This document shows positions 17,299 to 25,644 of a DNA stretch of 64,000 bases, in pieces. The position numbers and the translations under genes were made by a program. Source of the stretch: JBAYIE01 sp965279165 (GTDB lineage: Bacteria > Bacteroidota > Bacteroidia > UKL13-3); assembly GCA_965279165.1 (NCBI GenBank), contig OZ257140.1:2170001-2234000 (forward strand), in the 5' to 3' direction. Each line of letters starts with the position of its first letter. The stretch's first letter is position 1. Under the pieces are notes generated by a model. The model was given only the letters and a program-made list of their open reading frames with translations, had not been told where the DNA came from and made no database searches.

Positions 17299-18098
17299 TG
17301 GAAGCTCCTTTAATCAGTTTAATTACAGTAGTTTATAATGCAGAAAAAGTTTTGCATGAAACACTTCGTTCTGCATTTAACCAGACCTATGAAAATTTCG
17401 AATTGGTTATTATCGACGGAGGTTCAAAAGATAAAACACTTGAAATAGCGAATCAGTACAAATCAAAAATTGGTGCCCTTATCAGTGAAAAAGATAGTGG
17501 TATATATGATGCCATGAACAAAGGTATTCGGGCTTCGAAAGGTACATGGGTTTATTTTCTGAATGCCGGTGATACTTTTTATTCAAATAATGTACTGGAG
17601 GATATTTTTGCCGGCAAACAGCATACAGGAGTTGATTTTATTTATGGTAAGGTGCAAACAATCAACGAACCTACCGGTGTAAATTACCAAAATGGGAAAC
17701 CGGTAACACTCACCGATTTTTACTTTACCTATCCCATTTGTCATCAGGCCACCTTTACCAGAAGAACGGTTTTCGATAAAATAGGATTGTTTGATATAAA
17801 ACTGAAATTGGCTTCCGATACAGATTGGTTCATCCGATTATTTAAAAAACAGGAATCGAATACCTTATTTGTTGATCAAGTAATTGCATATTATGATATT
17901 CAGGGAGCATCTTATCACAAGCGAATGCAGGGGTATCGTGAGTTTTTACAATTTATTCCTCGTTATTTTCCTTGGTATATTGTTGTATATAATTATATGT
18001 TATATCCGCTCATCTGGTTAAAAGTGAAATTAATTCGCGCATTATCGGGGACAGCAATATTTTCTTATTATCGTAAACTCAAATTTAACGTCCACTAA
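17298..18098 (+). CDS. Family 2 glycosyltransferase (GT-A fold)
   Basis: 266 aa; the ATG at 17298 is preferred over a TTG one codon earlier. The start LISLITVVYNAEKVLHETL and the segments IIDGGSKDKT, SEKDSGIYDAMNKGI and NAGDTF are those of the WcaA-like GT2 group that adds sugars from nucleotide-sugar donors to surface polysaccharides. There are no long membrane helices, so it is cytoplasmic or peripheral. It is followed after 1 nt by a methyltransferase. Together they look like a small surface-glycan unit, though acceptor and sugar cannot be stated. Confidence 0.9.
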   Translation: MEAPLISLITVVYNAEKVLHETLRSAFNQTYENFELVIIDGGSKDKTLEIANQYKSKIGALISEKDSGIYDAMNKGIRASKGTWVYFLNAGDTFYSNNVLEDIFAGKQHTGVDFIYGKVQTINEPTGVNYQNGKPVTLTDFYFTYPICHQATFTRRTVFDKIGLFDIKLKLASDTDWFIRLFKKQESNTLFVDQVIAYYDIQGASYHKRMQGYREFLQFIPRYFPWYIVVYNYMLYPLIWLKVKLIRALSGTAIFSYYRKLKFNVH

Positions 18099-18099
18099 C

Positions 18100-18738
18100 A
18101 TGTCTTACATAAAGCCCCATAAATTTATTTTTTTCGAAAAATACTTTAAGAACCAACCCTTTAATTTATTGGATGTGGGTGCCGGTAGCGGAAGTCCAAC
18201 AAAGACCAAGGAGTTTTTTCCGAAATGCAATTACCATGGCATCGACCGAGGAAATTACCGGAACTCGAACGCTGATTTTGAAGCCATGACGGCTTATTAC
18301 GAAATGGACTTAACGGATTTGAAATTTGATTCGATACCCGACAACCATTTTGATGTGGTGGTTATGTCGCATGTAATTGAGCATTTGCATAATGGCGATA
18401 AGGTAATTGAAGGTCTTTTGCCGAAACTGAAAAAAGGTGGATACATCTATATAGAGTTTCCCGGTAAGAAAAGTTTAACCTTACCAAGCATGCGAGATAC
18501 CTTGAACTTTTATGACGATCCAACCCATGTACGTTTGTTTAGTTACCAAGAAGTTTCGGAAATATTGAAGGCAAAGAACTTTACCATTCTGAAATCCGGA
18601 ACACGCCGCCATTGGCCGGTAATTCTCTTATTACCGCTGGCACTTGTTCATCAAACGTTTAAATACGGATATGTACCGGGTGGTGTTTTCTGGGATTTAC
18701 TTGGATTTGCAGAATTTGTGTTTGCCAGGAAGGATTGA
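18100..18738 (+). CDS. Class I SAM-dependent methyltransferase
   Basis: 212 aa. Motif I is LLDVGAGSGS (about 23-32), with an acidic residue after the next strand (GIDRG). The FDVVVMSHVIEHLHNGDK and LKKGGYIYIEFPG segments are typical of Methyltransf_11/23 enzymes. A hydrophobic stretch near residues 170-185 (WPVILLLPLALVHQ) may associate with the membrane. It starts 1 nt after the glycosyltransferase stop, so it is surely in the same operon and may methylate a sugar or lipid-linked product. The substrate is unknown. Confidence 0.88.
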   Translation: MSYIKPHKFIFFEKYFKNQPFNLLDVGAGSGSPTKTKEFFPKCNYHGIDRGNYRNSNADFEAMTAYYEMDLTDLKFDSIPDNHFDVVVMSHVIEHLHNGDKVIEGLLPKLKKGGYIYIEFPGKKSLTLPSMRDTLNFYDDPTHVRLFSYQEVSEILKAKNFTILKSGTRRHWPVILLLPLALVHQTFKYGYVPGGVFWDLLGFAEFVFARKD

Positions 18739-18910
18739 GTATAACGTTCCAAATCATAAAGGTGGCATGAATTTATTTCATTAACTTCCATGTGAAATAG
18801 TTTATGACCAAGTATACTATAATCTGATTTACAGGGAGATTAATTCTGCTATTGATAAGTCTGTTTTGGCAGTTGTGTTAGTTAACTTAAAGGAATAAAT
18901 ATATTCGATT

Positions 18911-19486
18911 ATGTCAAAGTGGGTACTCATTGGTTTTCTTTTTATGATTTATTCATGTGATAAATCTTCAAAATGTGATAAACCTGAATATAAAAATATT
19001 TATTCAGATGACATTGTTGACTATTTACCTTATACCGAAAATCAATTGGTAAAATTTCTAAAGAACAATAAGGATACATTAATTTTTTCGTGTCATATTA
19101 CGACAACATATCCGAGAATTCATTATGGAAGAGAGGGGTCGTGTAGTAAATATTTACAGCAAAAAGACATTAACTTTAGTGAAACTTCAAATGTCTATCG
19201 CCTTCACATACAGATGTTTTTGTCAGATGATGATGCAGACTTTGATTGGAAATACCTGTATTCTAATAGGTACAATTACAAAGTCACCTTTAATGACGAA
19301 GCCTTTTGTTTTAAAGATGGTTTAAAGGACTCATGTGAGGTTAATATTAATGGAGTTACTTATGATCGAATAATTAATCTTAAACATTGCGAGGATTCTT
19401 CAAGTTGTTTTGTTTCTCTTAAATTGCAGTACGGTATTTTCAAAATAGTTGATTACCAAAAGAATATCTATGAAATCATACTCTAG
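18911..19486 (+). CDS. Putative lipoprotein, first of a tandem related pair
   Basis: 191 aa. The short signal peptide ends in MIYSC, with Cys16 as a probable lipidated residue, followed by an Asp/Lys-rich linker. No known domain is recognised. Its last 25 residues (YGIFKIVDYQKNIYEIIL) resemble the end of the next protein (YGIVKIIDEWGNIYERIP), and both have the same overall layout, so the pair probably arose by duplication. It is AT-rich compared with the neighbouring core genes. Function unknown. Confidence 0.7.
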   Translation: MSKWVLIGFLFMIYSCDKSSKCDKPEYKNIYSDDIVDYLPYTENQLVKFLKNNKDTLIFSCHITTTYPRIHYGREGSCSKYLQQKDINFSETSNVYRLHIQMFLSDDDADFDWKYLYSNRYNYKVTFNDEAFCFKDGLKDSCEVNINGVTYDRIINLKHCEDSSSCFVSLKLQYGIFKIVDYQKNIYEIIL

Positions 19487-20033
19487 TTTTCTTTATATGA
19501 TTCCCGTTTTACTATTGACGTTTCTAGCTTGTGAGAAGAAAAAAGAATGTAATATTCCTATAACCATTGTTGATTTTCAAAAGCAGGAAAAGGAGGCTGT
19601 ATTTACATTGAAAGTCGGAGATACTTTAAAATTATTGAGGAATAATATTGAAGTTTACACATTTATCGCAAAAGATGTTATTGAATTAAGTCTCAACTAT
19701 AACAAAAGTGATGGTAAAGGTTGCGATTCAAATTTCAATTATCTTTCATATAAACAAGACCTTTACGACAATATTCATTTAAAACCTCTGGTAATTCAAA
19801 TATTTCGAAATTATAGTAAAATATTTGACGTTGTTCTTGATGGCACAAAATTTCAAGATGGATATACAGATACATTATTATTCAATGATACTGTTAATAC
19901 TCAGTTCGCCTATTATGATAATGTTATAACTCTCAAAGATTCATATTCGAATAAGAAATTATATTTCAAATCAGGGTATGGTATTGTAAAAATTATTGAT
20001 GAATGGGGGAACATATACGAGAGAATTCCTTGA
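19470..20033 (+). CDS. Putative lipoprotein, second of a tandem related pair
   Basis: 187 aa from the ATG at 19470; an in-frame ATG at 19449 gives a poorer signal peptide. MKSYSSFLYMIPVLLLTFLAC is a textbook lipoprotein signal with Cys21 after LLTFLA. The gene overlaps the end of the first lipoprotein by 17 nt in another frame, so the two must be co-expressed. The C-terminal YGIVKIIDEWGNIYE motif is shared with its neighbour. No known domain; function unknown. Confidence 0.7.
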   Translation: MKSYSSFLYMIPVLLLTFLACEKKKECNIPITIVDFQKQEKEAVFTLKVGDTLKLLRNNIEVYTFIAKDVIELSLNYNKSDGKGCDSNFNYLSYKQDLYDNIHLKPLVIQIFRNYSKIFDVVLDGTKFQDGYTDTLLFNDTVNTQFAYYDNVITLKDSYSNKKLYFKSGYGIVKIIDEWGNIYERIP

Positions 20034-20148
20034 ATAATCTCAAACAAAACCATTAAAGGTTTTTCGAGGGATCATAACGGCTTACACCTAGATTTTTTCT
20101 TGCAAGTACTTCTCCTCTTTAGCATGTTTATTTCATAGTATCACCAAT

Positions 20149-20228
20149 GCCGGCTTAGGGACAGTAGCGGAAATCCCCTGAAGTGTGCGTACTCGCTCTA
20201 ATTCAGGGATTGCAGCGAATGGCCCGAC
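20149..20228 (+). ncRNA. Structured non-coding element, copy A
   Basis: The inner hairpin is AATCCCCTGAA (20172-20182) with TTCAGGGATT (20202-20211), one C bulged. It is bracketed by TTAGGGACAGTAGCGG on the left and GCAGCGAATGGCCCGACC on the right. The same framework (TTAGG..CAG.AGCGG ... AGCGA..GG.CC.GACC) recurs at 29047-29126. From memory it resembles the widespread Bacteroidota intergenic RNA class that includes Flavo-1; I could not verify this. Strand is uncertain. Confidence 0.45.
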
Positions 20229-20390
20229 CATGAATTATAGCAAACGATACCTATTTTGTAATCGAATGTTTAAGCGTATACTTCATGGGAAGCCCCAAAA
20301 AATAAATCTAATATGGCGTAAGTATGACGCAATTTAGGGGAATAACCGGTTTATAAGGAAAGATAAATAGCTAACTGTCAATAATTCAGT

Positions 20391-20398
20391 TATCTTTG
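20391..20398 (+). promoter_or_regulatory. Bacteroidota -7 element (TATCTTTG) of the helicase gene
   Basis: TAnnTTTG match 25 nt before the TTG start at 20424, implying a leader of about 20 nt. Confidence 0.55.
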
Positions 20399-20423
20399 CC
20401 GCTCAAATAAAAATAAACGATCA

Positions 20424-22352
20424 TTGACAACATTTAGCGAATTGGGCTTAGACGCGTCCGTACTAAGCGCCATCTCGGAGATGGGTTTTGAAACACCCAC
20501 CGCCATTCAGGAGCAGTCCATTCCTGTTTTTTTAGAGACCGAAAGAGACATTTTAGGCTTGGCCCAAACCGGCACCGGTAAAACCGCTGCTTTTGGCCTT
20601 CCAATCTTACAAAAAGTTGATTTTAGCAGCAAAACCACCCAGGCATTAATTATTTGCCCTACCCGTGAGCTTTGTATGCAAATTTCGAGAGACCTTACCA
20701 ACTACAGCAAAAACTTAAGTAATGTAAATATTGCAACCGTTTATGGCGGTTCGAGCATTATGACACAAGTTGACCAACTGCGCCGAGGAGCACAAATTAT
20801 TGTAGCAACTCCCGGACGATTAATGGATTTAATGGGCCGTAAAGCAGTTAAAATTCAGGATATCAGCTTTGTGGTGCTGGATGAAGCAGACGAAATGCTT
20901 AACATGGGATTTAGAGAAGATATCGAAGAGATACTTTCTGTAACCCCTGAAACCAAACGCGTAGCCTTGTTTAGTGCAACCATGCCTAAAGAAGTGCGCC
21001 AAATTGCCGACAAGTATTTGAAAAGTCCGGTAGAAATTACCGTAGGAAAGAAAAACGCCGGTAACGAAAACATTGTACACGAATTTGCGGTAGTACATGC
21101 GAAAGATAAAATAGCTGCTTTAAAGCGGGTGTTGGATTTTACCAGCGACCATTTTTATGGTATCGTATTTTGTCAAACCAAAAACGAAACCCAAGATATC
21201 AGCGATAAATTGATTCGCGATGGCTATAATGCCGATTGCTTGCATGGTGATTTAAGTCAGGGACAACGCGAAAAAGTGATGAACCGCTTCCGTCATCAAG
21301 CCATTAAAATTTTATTGGCAACCGACGTAGCAGCACGTGGAATTGATGTGAGCGGATTAACCCATATTGTACATTACCATTTGCCTGATGATATCGAAAA
21401 TTACACACACCGTAGCGGAAGAACTGCACGTGCCGGTAAAAAAGGTGTTTCATTTACCTTGTTAAATATGCGTGAAGCTTATAAAATCAAGGAAATTGAA
21501 AAGCTTACCAATATTAAATTCAATAAAATTCTGATTCCCTCGGCAATAGAAGTGCGTGACAAAAAGCTATTGGCTTTTATGAATACCATTGAAAAAACCG
21601 AAGTAGAAGAAGAAATTTTTGATGAAAATGTAATGACAGCATTGGAGAAACTGGATGAGTTTACCAAAGTTGACTTGATTAAGAAAATGTTATCTCTTGA
21701 ACTGAGAAGGTTCTCATCAGAATATTTAACCGGACCGGATTTGAACGTAAATGGTGCAAGTTCGACGCGAGGTGGCGAAATGGGCGACCGTTCGTATGCT
21801 CCGGGATCGAGGTTATTTGTGAGCATTGGTTCGAAAGATGGATTGAATGTAGGATCTTTAAAAGACTTTATTTCATCGGTAACCGCTATACCACAAGCGG
21901 ATTTGTTGCGTGTGGATGTGAAAGGAGTTTACTCTTTTGTAAATGTTGATCCCAAACATGTGGATACCGTAATGAAAACACTACATGGGTCGACTTTTAA
22001 AGACAGACAAGTACGTGTAGAGGTATCAGGTGATAAACCGGATTCTGGACGTAGCCGTGGAAGTTCGGAAGGACGTGGCGGACGCAGTGGAGGCGGTAGA
22101 GGATTTGGCGGAGGTGGATACGGAAGAGACCGCGGCGGTGATCGTGGCGGAAGAGGCGGAAACCGTGAAGGCGGAGGCGGATATGGCAGAGATCGCGGCG
22201 GTGACCGAGGTGGAGATAGAGGCGGAAACCGCGAAGGTGGTTATAACCGCGATGGAGGAAGCGGTAGAAGAGATTTCGCACCAAGATCCGGCGGCGATAG
22301 AAAACGCAGGGACGGCGATAGTGGAAGTAGTCGTCCTCGTCGCAGAGACTAA
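20424..22352 (+). CDS. DEAD-box RNA helicase with DbpA-type RNA-binding domain and RGG tail
   Basis: 642 aa. No in-frame ATG exists upstream and the family Q-motif begins at residue 4, so translation must start at TTG 20424. Helicase motifs: Q (FETPTAIQEQSIP), I AQTGTGKT (48-55), PTREL, TPGRL, DEAD (about 152-155), SAT (about 185), HRSGRTARAG (about 330-339). A DbpA/CsdA-like RNA-binding domain (about 460-540) precedes a 100-residue tail very rich in Gly, Arg and Asp. It probably acts in ribosome assembly, RNA decay or cold response. A structured non-coding element and a strong terminator flank it. Confidence 0.93.
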   Translation: MTTFSELGLDASVLSAISEMGFETPTAIQEQSIPVFLETERDILGLAQTGTGKTAAFGLPILQKVDFSSKTTQALIICPTRELCMQISRDLTNYSKNLSNVNIATVYGGSSIMTQVDQLRRGAQIIVATPGRLMDLMGRKAVKIQDISFVVLDEADEMLNMGFREDIEEILSVTPETKRVALFSATMPKEVRQIADKYLKSPVEITVGKKNAGNENIVHEFAVVHAKDKIAALKRVLDFTSDHFYGIVFCQTKNETQDISDKLIRDGYNADCLHGDLSQGQREKVMNRFRHQAIKILLATDVAARGIDVSGLTHIVHYHLPDDIENYTHRSGRTARAGKKGVSFTLLNMREAYKIKEIEKLTNIKFNKILIPSAIEVRDKKLLAFMNTIEKTEVEEEIFDENVMTALEKLDEFTKVDLIKKMLSLELRRFSSEYLTGPDLNVNGASSTRGGEMGDRSYAPGSRLFVSIGSKDGLNVGSLKDFISSVTAIPQADLLRVDVKGVYSFVNVDPKHVDTVMKTLHGSTFKDRQVRVEVSGDKPDSGRSRGSSEGRGGRSGGGRGFGGGGYGRDRGGDRGGRGGNREGGGGYGRDRGGDRGGDRGGNREGGYNRDGGSGRRDFAPRSGGDRKRRDGDSGSSRPRRRD

Positions 22353-22360
22353 TAAATTTT

Positions 22361-22398
22361 AAAGCCGTACACGTAAAAGTGTGCGGCTTTTCTTTTTA
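22361..22398 (+). terminator. Rho-independent terminator after the helicase gene
   Basis: A 12-bp stem, AAAGCCGTACAC (22361-22372) with GTGTGCGGCTTT (22379-22390), has a 6-nt loop and a T-rich tail, starting 8 nt past the stop. Confidence 0.9.
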
Positions 22399-22429
22399 CC
22401 TATTATATTCGAACCTTATTTTAAACACT

Positions 22430-23125
22430 ATGAAGTTATTCTTAACATGGATGCTAGGCACCATCACATTATTAGCCGGAGCACAAACCAAAACCTACAT
22501 TTCCGCTTCCGGGGAAATGATTTTTTCATTCGCAGACATTAAAGAATCAGGAAACGACAAGCAAAGCGAATTGCGTTGGTCGCCTGTTTTTAATGGCCAA
22601 TCACTCGTTAACCATGATTTAAATAAAAGACTGGGTATTTTTTACGGATTGGCATACCGTAACGTGGGATTTATATACAAGCCAACAACAGATACATTAA
22701 AAAAGTACAGGTCCTATAATATTGGAATTCCTGTTGGTTTGAAATTAGGGAATTTGGAAAACGGTACTTTTCTTTTTGGAGGATACGAAATAGAATTTCC
22801 ATTTAACTTTAAGGAAAAAACTTTTATCGGTGGAGATAAGGACGACAAAGAAAGTGCATGGTTTAGTCCAAAACAAAATTCCTATACCCAATCCTTTTTT
22901 GTTGGTATAAATTTTAAAGGTGGCGCCAGTATTAAGTTCAAATATTATATCGATAATTTCTTTAACAAGGATTATACTGAAACTATCAATGGTGTTCAAA
23001 TAAAGCCATACAGCAATGTGGATGTAAACGTATTTTATATTTCATTTAGTTGGAATGCATTCGGCTCTTTGAAAGACTACATGCCAAAAAGCAGTGGTAA
23101 AAACAACGTTGGAACCAACCTTTAG
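22430..23125 (+). CDS. Secreted hypothetical protein, possibly an outer-membrane barrel
   Basis: 231 aa from the ATG at 22430; an earlier in-frame ATG at 22379 falls inside the terminator. A signal peptide ends near LAGAQ. The mature part has alternating aromatic and polar strands (for example GLAYRNVGFIYKP, FFVGINFKGGASIKFKYYIDNFF, VFYISFSWNAFG), as in small outer-membrane beta-barrels. No named family is recognised. It has its own transcription unit upstream of aspS. Confidence 0.75.
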   Translation: MKLFLTWMLGTITLLAGAQTKTYISASGEMIFSFADIKESGNDKQSELRWSPVFNGQSLVNHDLNKRLGIFYGLAYRNVGFIYKPTTDTLKKYRSYNIGIPVGLKLGNLENGTFLFGGYEIEFPFNFKEKTFIGGDKDDKESAWFSPKQNSYTQSFFVGINFKGGASIKFKYYIDNFFNKDYTETINGVQIKPYSNVDVNVFYISFSWNAFGSLKDYMPKSSGKNNVGTNL

Positions 23126-23220
23126 AATTAGCTTTTTTCTTTGTTAAACAAGTAACCCGGCATATTTTCGGAATTTCATTTCTGAAAATGATATATATCC
23201 GGAATTAAGGAATTTATACC

Positions 23221-24975
23221 ATGTTAAGAACACATACCTGTGGCGAATTGAATATCGGTGATGCAGGAAAGACAGTTACCTTATGCGGCTGGGTGCATAA
23301 ATCACGCGATTTGGGAGGGATGACGTTTATTGATTTACGCGACCGTTATGGTATTACCCAATTGGTGTTTAATATGGAACAGAATGCTGTATTATGTGAA
23401 AGAGCAAGAAAATGTGGAAGAGAATACGTATTGCAACTAACAGGGAAGGTTAAAGAAAGGGAAAATAAAAACCTTCATATACCAACCGGTGAAATTGAAA
23501 TAACCGTTAGTGATTTAGTTGTATTGAATGTGTCGGCTACGCCACCTTTTACGATTGAGGAAAATACAGATGGTGGTGATGATTTGCGAATGAAATACCG
23601 CTACCTGGACTTGCGCAGAACCAGTGTAAGAGAAAATCTGATGTTGCGACACCAAGTAGCCCAACAAACCAGAATATTTTTAGATGGCCAACAATTTATT
23701 GAAGTTGAAACTCCGGTTTTAATTAAATCAACTCCTGAAGGAGCGAGGGATTTTGTAGTGCCAAGTCGCATGAACCCGGGAGAGTTTTATGCTTTACCAC
23801 AATCGCCACAAACTTTCAAACAACTTTTAATGATAAGTGGTTTTGATCGCTATTATCAAATTGTAAAATGCTTTAGAGATGAGGATTTGCGTGCCGACCG
23901 TCAACCCGAGTTTACGCAAATTGATTGTGAAATGAGTTTTGTAGAACAAGAAGATGTTCTACAAATGTTTGAAGCAATGGTAATTCATCTTTTTGAGAAG
24001 GTGAAGGGAATTGTTATCGATAAGCTACCTCGCATAACATACGCAGATGCCATGAAATATTATGGTTGCGATAAACCGGATACGCGTTTTGCCATGAAAT
24101 TTGTAGAGTTGGATAGTGAAGTAAAAGGAAAGAATTTTCCCGTGTTTGAGCATGCAGAATTGGTTGTAGGAATTTGTGCAAGTGGTTGTGCCGAGTACAC
24201 CAGAAAGCAATTGGATGACTTAACTGACTTTGTAAAACGACCACAAGTAGGAGCAACCGGATTGGTGTTTGCACGTGTTAATGCAGATGGTACGATTAAA
24301 TCGTCGGTTGATAAATTTTATGATGAAGCCGCCTTGAAAGTATGGGCAGAAAAGTTTGATGCCAAGCCGGGGGATTTAATTTTGTTGCTCGCAGGAAATG
24401 CTTCAAAAACCAGAAAGGCCTTAAATGAACTTCGATTGGAAATGGGAAATCGATTGGGTTTAAGGGATAAAAATAAGTTTAGTTGTTTATGGGTGGTAGA
24501 TTTCCCATTGTTAGAGTTTAATGAGGAGGAGAATAGGCATTTTGCTATGCACCATCCATTTACTGCACCTAAGCCGGAAGACATAAACTTATTAAATAAT
24601 TTTGAAACGCTAGGTAAAGTGAGAGCCAACGCTTACGATATGGTAATTAATGGCGTAGAAGTTGGCGGAGGAAGTGTTCGGATTTCTAATAGAGAATTAC
24701 AAGCACGAATGTTTGAAGTACTTGGTTTTTCGAAAGAAGAAGCACAAGAACAATTTGGTTTTTTAATGCATGCTTTTGAATTTGGTGCTCCTCCGCATGC
24801 AGGAATTGCATTTGGATTTGACCGTTTATGTTCCTTATTTGGAGGGGTGGATTCGATACGTGATTTTATAGCATTTCCAAAAAACAATAGCGGACGAGAT
24901 ACCATGATTGACGCACCTTCGGCAATAAATAATAAGCAACTGAACGAGCTACAAATTGCTTTAAAAATTATATAA
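23221..24975 (+). CDS. aspS: Aspartyl-tRNA synthetase
   Basis: 584 aa, the normal bacterial length. Domain order: N-terminal OB-fold anticodon-binding domain (about 1-110, LCGWVHKSRDLGGMTFIDLRD), class II catalytic core with motif 2 (FRDEDLRADRQPEFTQID), the bacterial GAD insertion (about 290-420), then GGGSVRI (about 481) and motif 3 (GIAFGFDRL). It charges tRNA-Asp with aspartate in the cytoplasm. Whether it is discriminating or also charges tRNA-Asn cannot be decided here. A small two-gene unit with its own promoter begins 43 nt after the stop. Confidence 0.97.
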   Translation: MLRTHTCGELNIGDAGKTVTLCGWVHKSRDLGGMTFIDLRDRYGITQLVFNMEQNAVLCERARKCGREYVLQLTGKVKERENKNLHIPTGEIEITVSDLVVLNVSATPPFTIEENTDGGDDLRMKYRYLDLRRTSVRENLMLRHQVAQQTRIFLDGQQFIEVETPVLIKSTPEGARDFVVPSRMNPGEFYALPQSPQTFKQLLMISGFDRYYQIVKCFRDEDLRADRQPEFTQIDCEMSFVEQEDVLQMFEAMVIHLFEKVKGIVIDKLPRITYADAMKYYGCDKPDTRFAMKFVELDSEVKGKNFPVFEHAELVVGICASGCAEYTRKQLDDLTDFVKRPQVGATGLVFARVNADGTIKSSVDKFYDEAALKVWAEKFDAKPGDLILLLAGNASKTRKALNELRLEMGNRLGLRDKNKFSCLWVVDFPLLEFNEEENRHFAMHHPFTAPKPEDINLLNNFETLGKVRANAYDMVINGVEVGGGSVRISNRELQARMFEVLGFSKEEAQEQFGFLMHAFEFGAPPHAGIAFGFDRLCSLFGGVDSIRDFIAFPKNNSGRDTMIDAPSAINNKQLNELQIALKII

Positions 24976-24994
24976 TTTTTAGTAAATAATTTTA

Positions 24995-25002
24995 TATATT
25001 TG
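24995..25002 (+). promoter_or_regulatory. Bacteroidota -7 element (TATATTTG) of the small-protein/nucleotidyltransferase pair
   Basis: Exact TAnnTTTG match 16 nt before the ATG at 25019. It is directly downstream of aspS, so the pair has its own promoter. Confidence 0.6.
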
Positions 25003-25018
25003 ACTTGCCTAAATAGTT

Positions 25019-25171
25019 ATGTCAAAAGCACAAAAGGTTCATAATTTGGTAAATGAAAAGGAAGTCGCTTACCTGCGTAAATCACAATCGTATACTGAGA
25101 GGTTTGATTTATTACTCAAGTTAATTCGATTGCAACGATTAATGCAATCTGCTAAAATTACACACAAGTAA
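25019..25171 (+). CDS. 50-residue protein upstream of a nucleotidyltransferase, possible TA partner
   Basis: Begins MSKAQKVHNLVNEKEVAYLR and ends QSAKITHK. It is short, basic and predicted wholly helical, with no signal peptide. It has a promoter 16 nt upstream and is followed after 9 nt by the nucleotidyltransferase-like gene, so the two form a compact operon. Size, charge and gene order resemble the small partner of toxin-antitoxin pairs with minimal nucleotidyltransferases (MNT/HEPN, AbiE-like). This is not a known match and function remains open. Confidence 0.6.
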   Translation: MSKAQKVHNLVNEKEVAYLRKSQSYTERFDLLLKLIRLQRLMQSAKITHK

Positions 25172-25180
25172 TTTAATGTT

Positions 25181-25642
25181 ATGGATGTTTTAGATGAAGA
25201 AGTTTTACAACTTTGGTCAGCGCTTCATCGGAATCAAGTAAAGTATATTCTAGTAGGGGGTTTTGCAACCAATTTACACGGGCATAGTCGGTTTACGGCG
25301 GATCTGGATATTTGGATTAAGGATTCGACAGAAAACAGATTGTGTTTCCGAAAAGCTTTAATAGCATGTGATTTATGGGATTTACCTGAACTTGAAACAA
25401 TTGAATTTATACCGGGTTGGACATCCCTCTATTTGGCTTCCGGTTTTGAAATTGATATTATGTCATTTTTAAAAGGATTTCCTCAAGAACGGTTTGAGGA
25501 ATGTTATCAACAAGCTTCAGTTGCGGAGATACATGGAGTTCCTATCCGATTTCTACATAAAAACCATTTAATCGAATCAAAAAAAGCTTCGGGTCGCAAA
25601 CAAGACTTGTTGGATATTGAAGCATTAGAAAAGTTAGATTGA
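25181..25642 (+). CDS. Minimal nucleotidyltransferase-like protein
   Basis: 153 aa. The polymerase-beta-type nucleotidyltransferase signature is seen: GGFATNLHG (26-34), then ADLDIWI (40-46) with Asp41 and Asp43 as likely metal ligands. A third acidic site may be Asp94 in FEIDIMSF. Such stand-alone domains transfer NMP groups to RNA or protein, and many belong to toxin-antitoxin or abortive-infection systems. It is paired with the 50-residue gene upstream. No HEPN (RX4-6H) partner is visible, so this is not a classic MNT/HEPN pair. The convergent DUF3667 gene ends 3 nt away. Confidence 0.75.
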   Translation: MDVLDEEVLQLWSALHRNQVKYILVGGFATNLHGHSRFTADLDIWIKDSTENRLCFRKALIACDLWDLPELETIEFIPGWTSLYLASGFEIDIMSFLKGFPQERFEECYQQASVAEIHGVPIRFLHKNHLIESKKASGRKQDLLDIEALEKLD

Positions 25643-25644
25643 TG

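Larger units (their letters stand above)
20034..20423. other. 390-nt non-coding region before the helicase gene
   Basis: It holds a structured element (20149-20228), a 19-mer shared with the region before DUF3127 (20282-20300, TTCATGGGAAGCCCCAAAA) and the helicase promoter (20391-20398). No ORF of note is seen. Confidence 0.6.

Noticed and set aside
21997..22362. ORFs in other frames over the helicase RGG tail
   Set aside because: Gly/Arg-rich repetitive DNA keeps several frames open; only the helicase frame has domain support.
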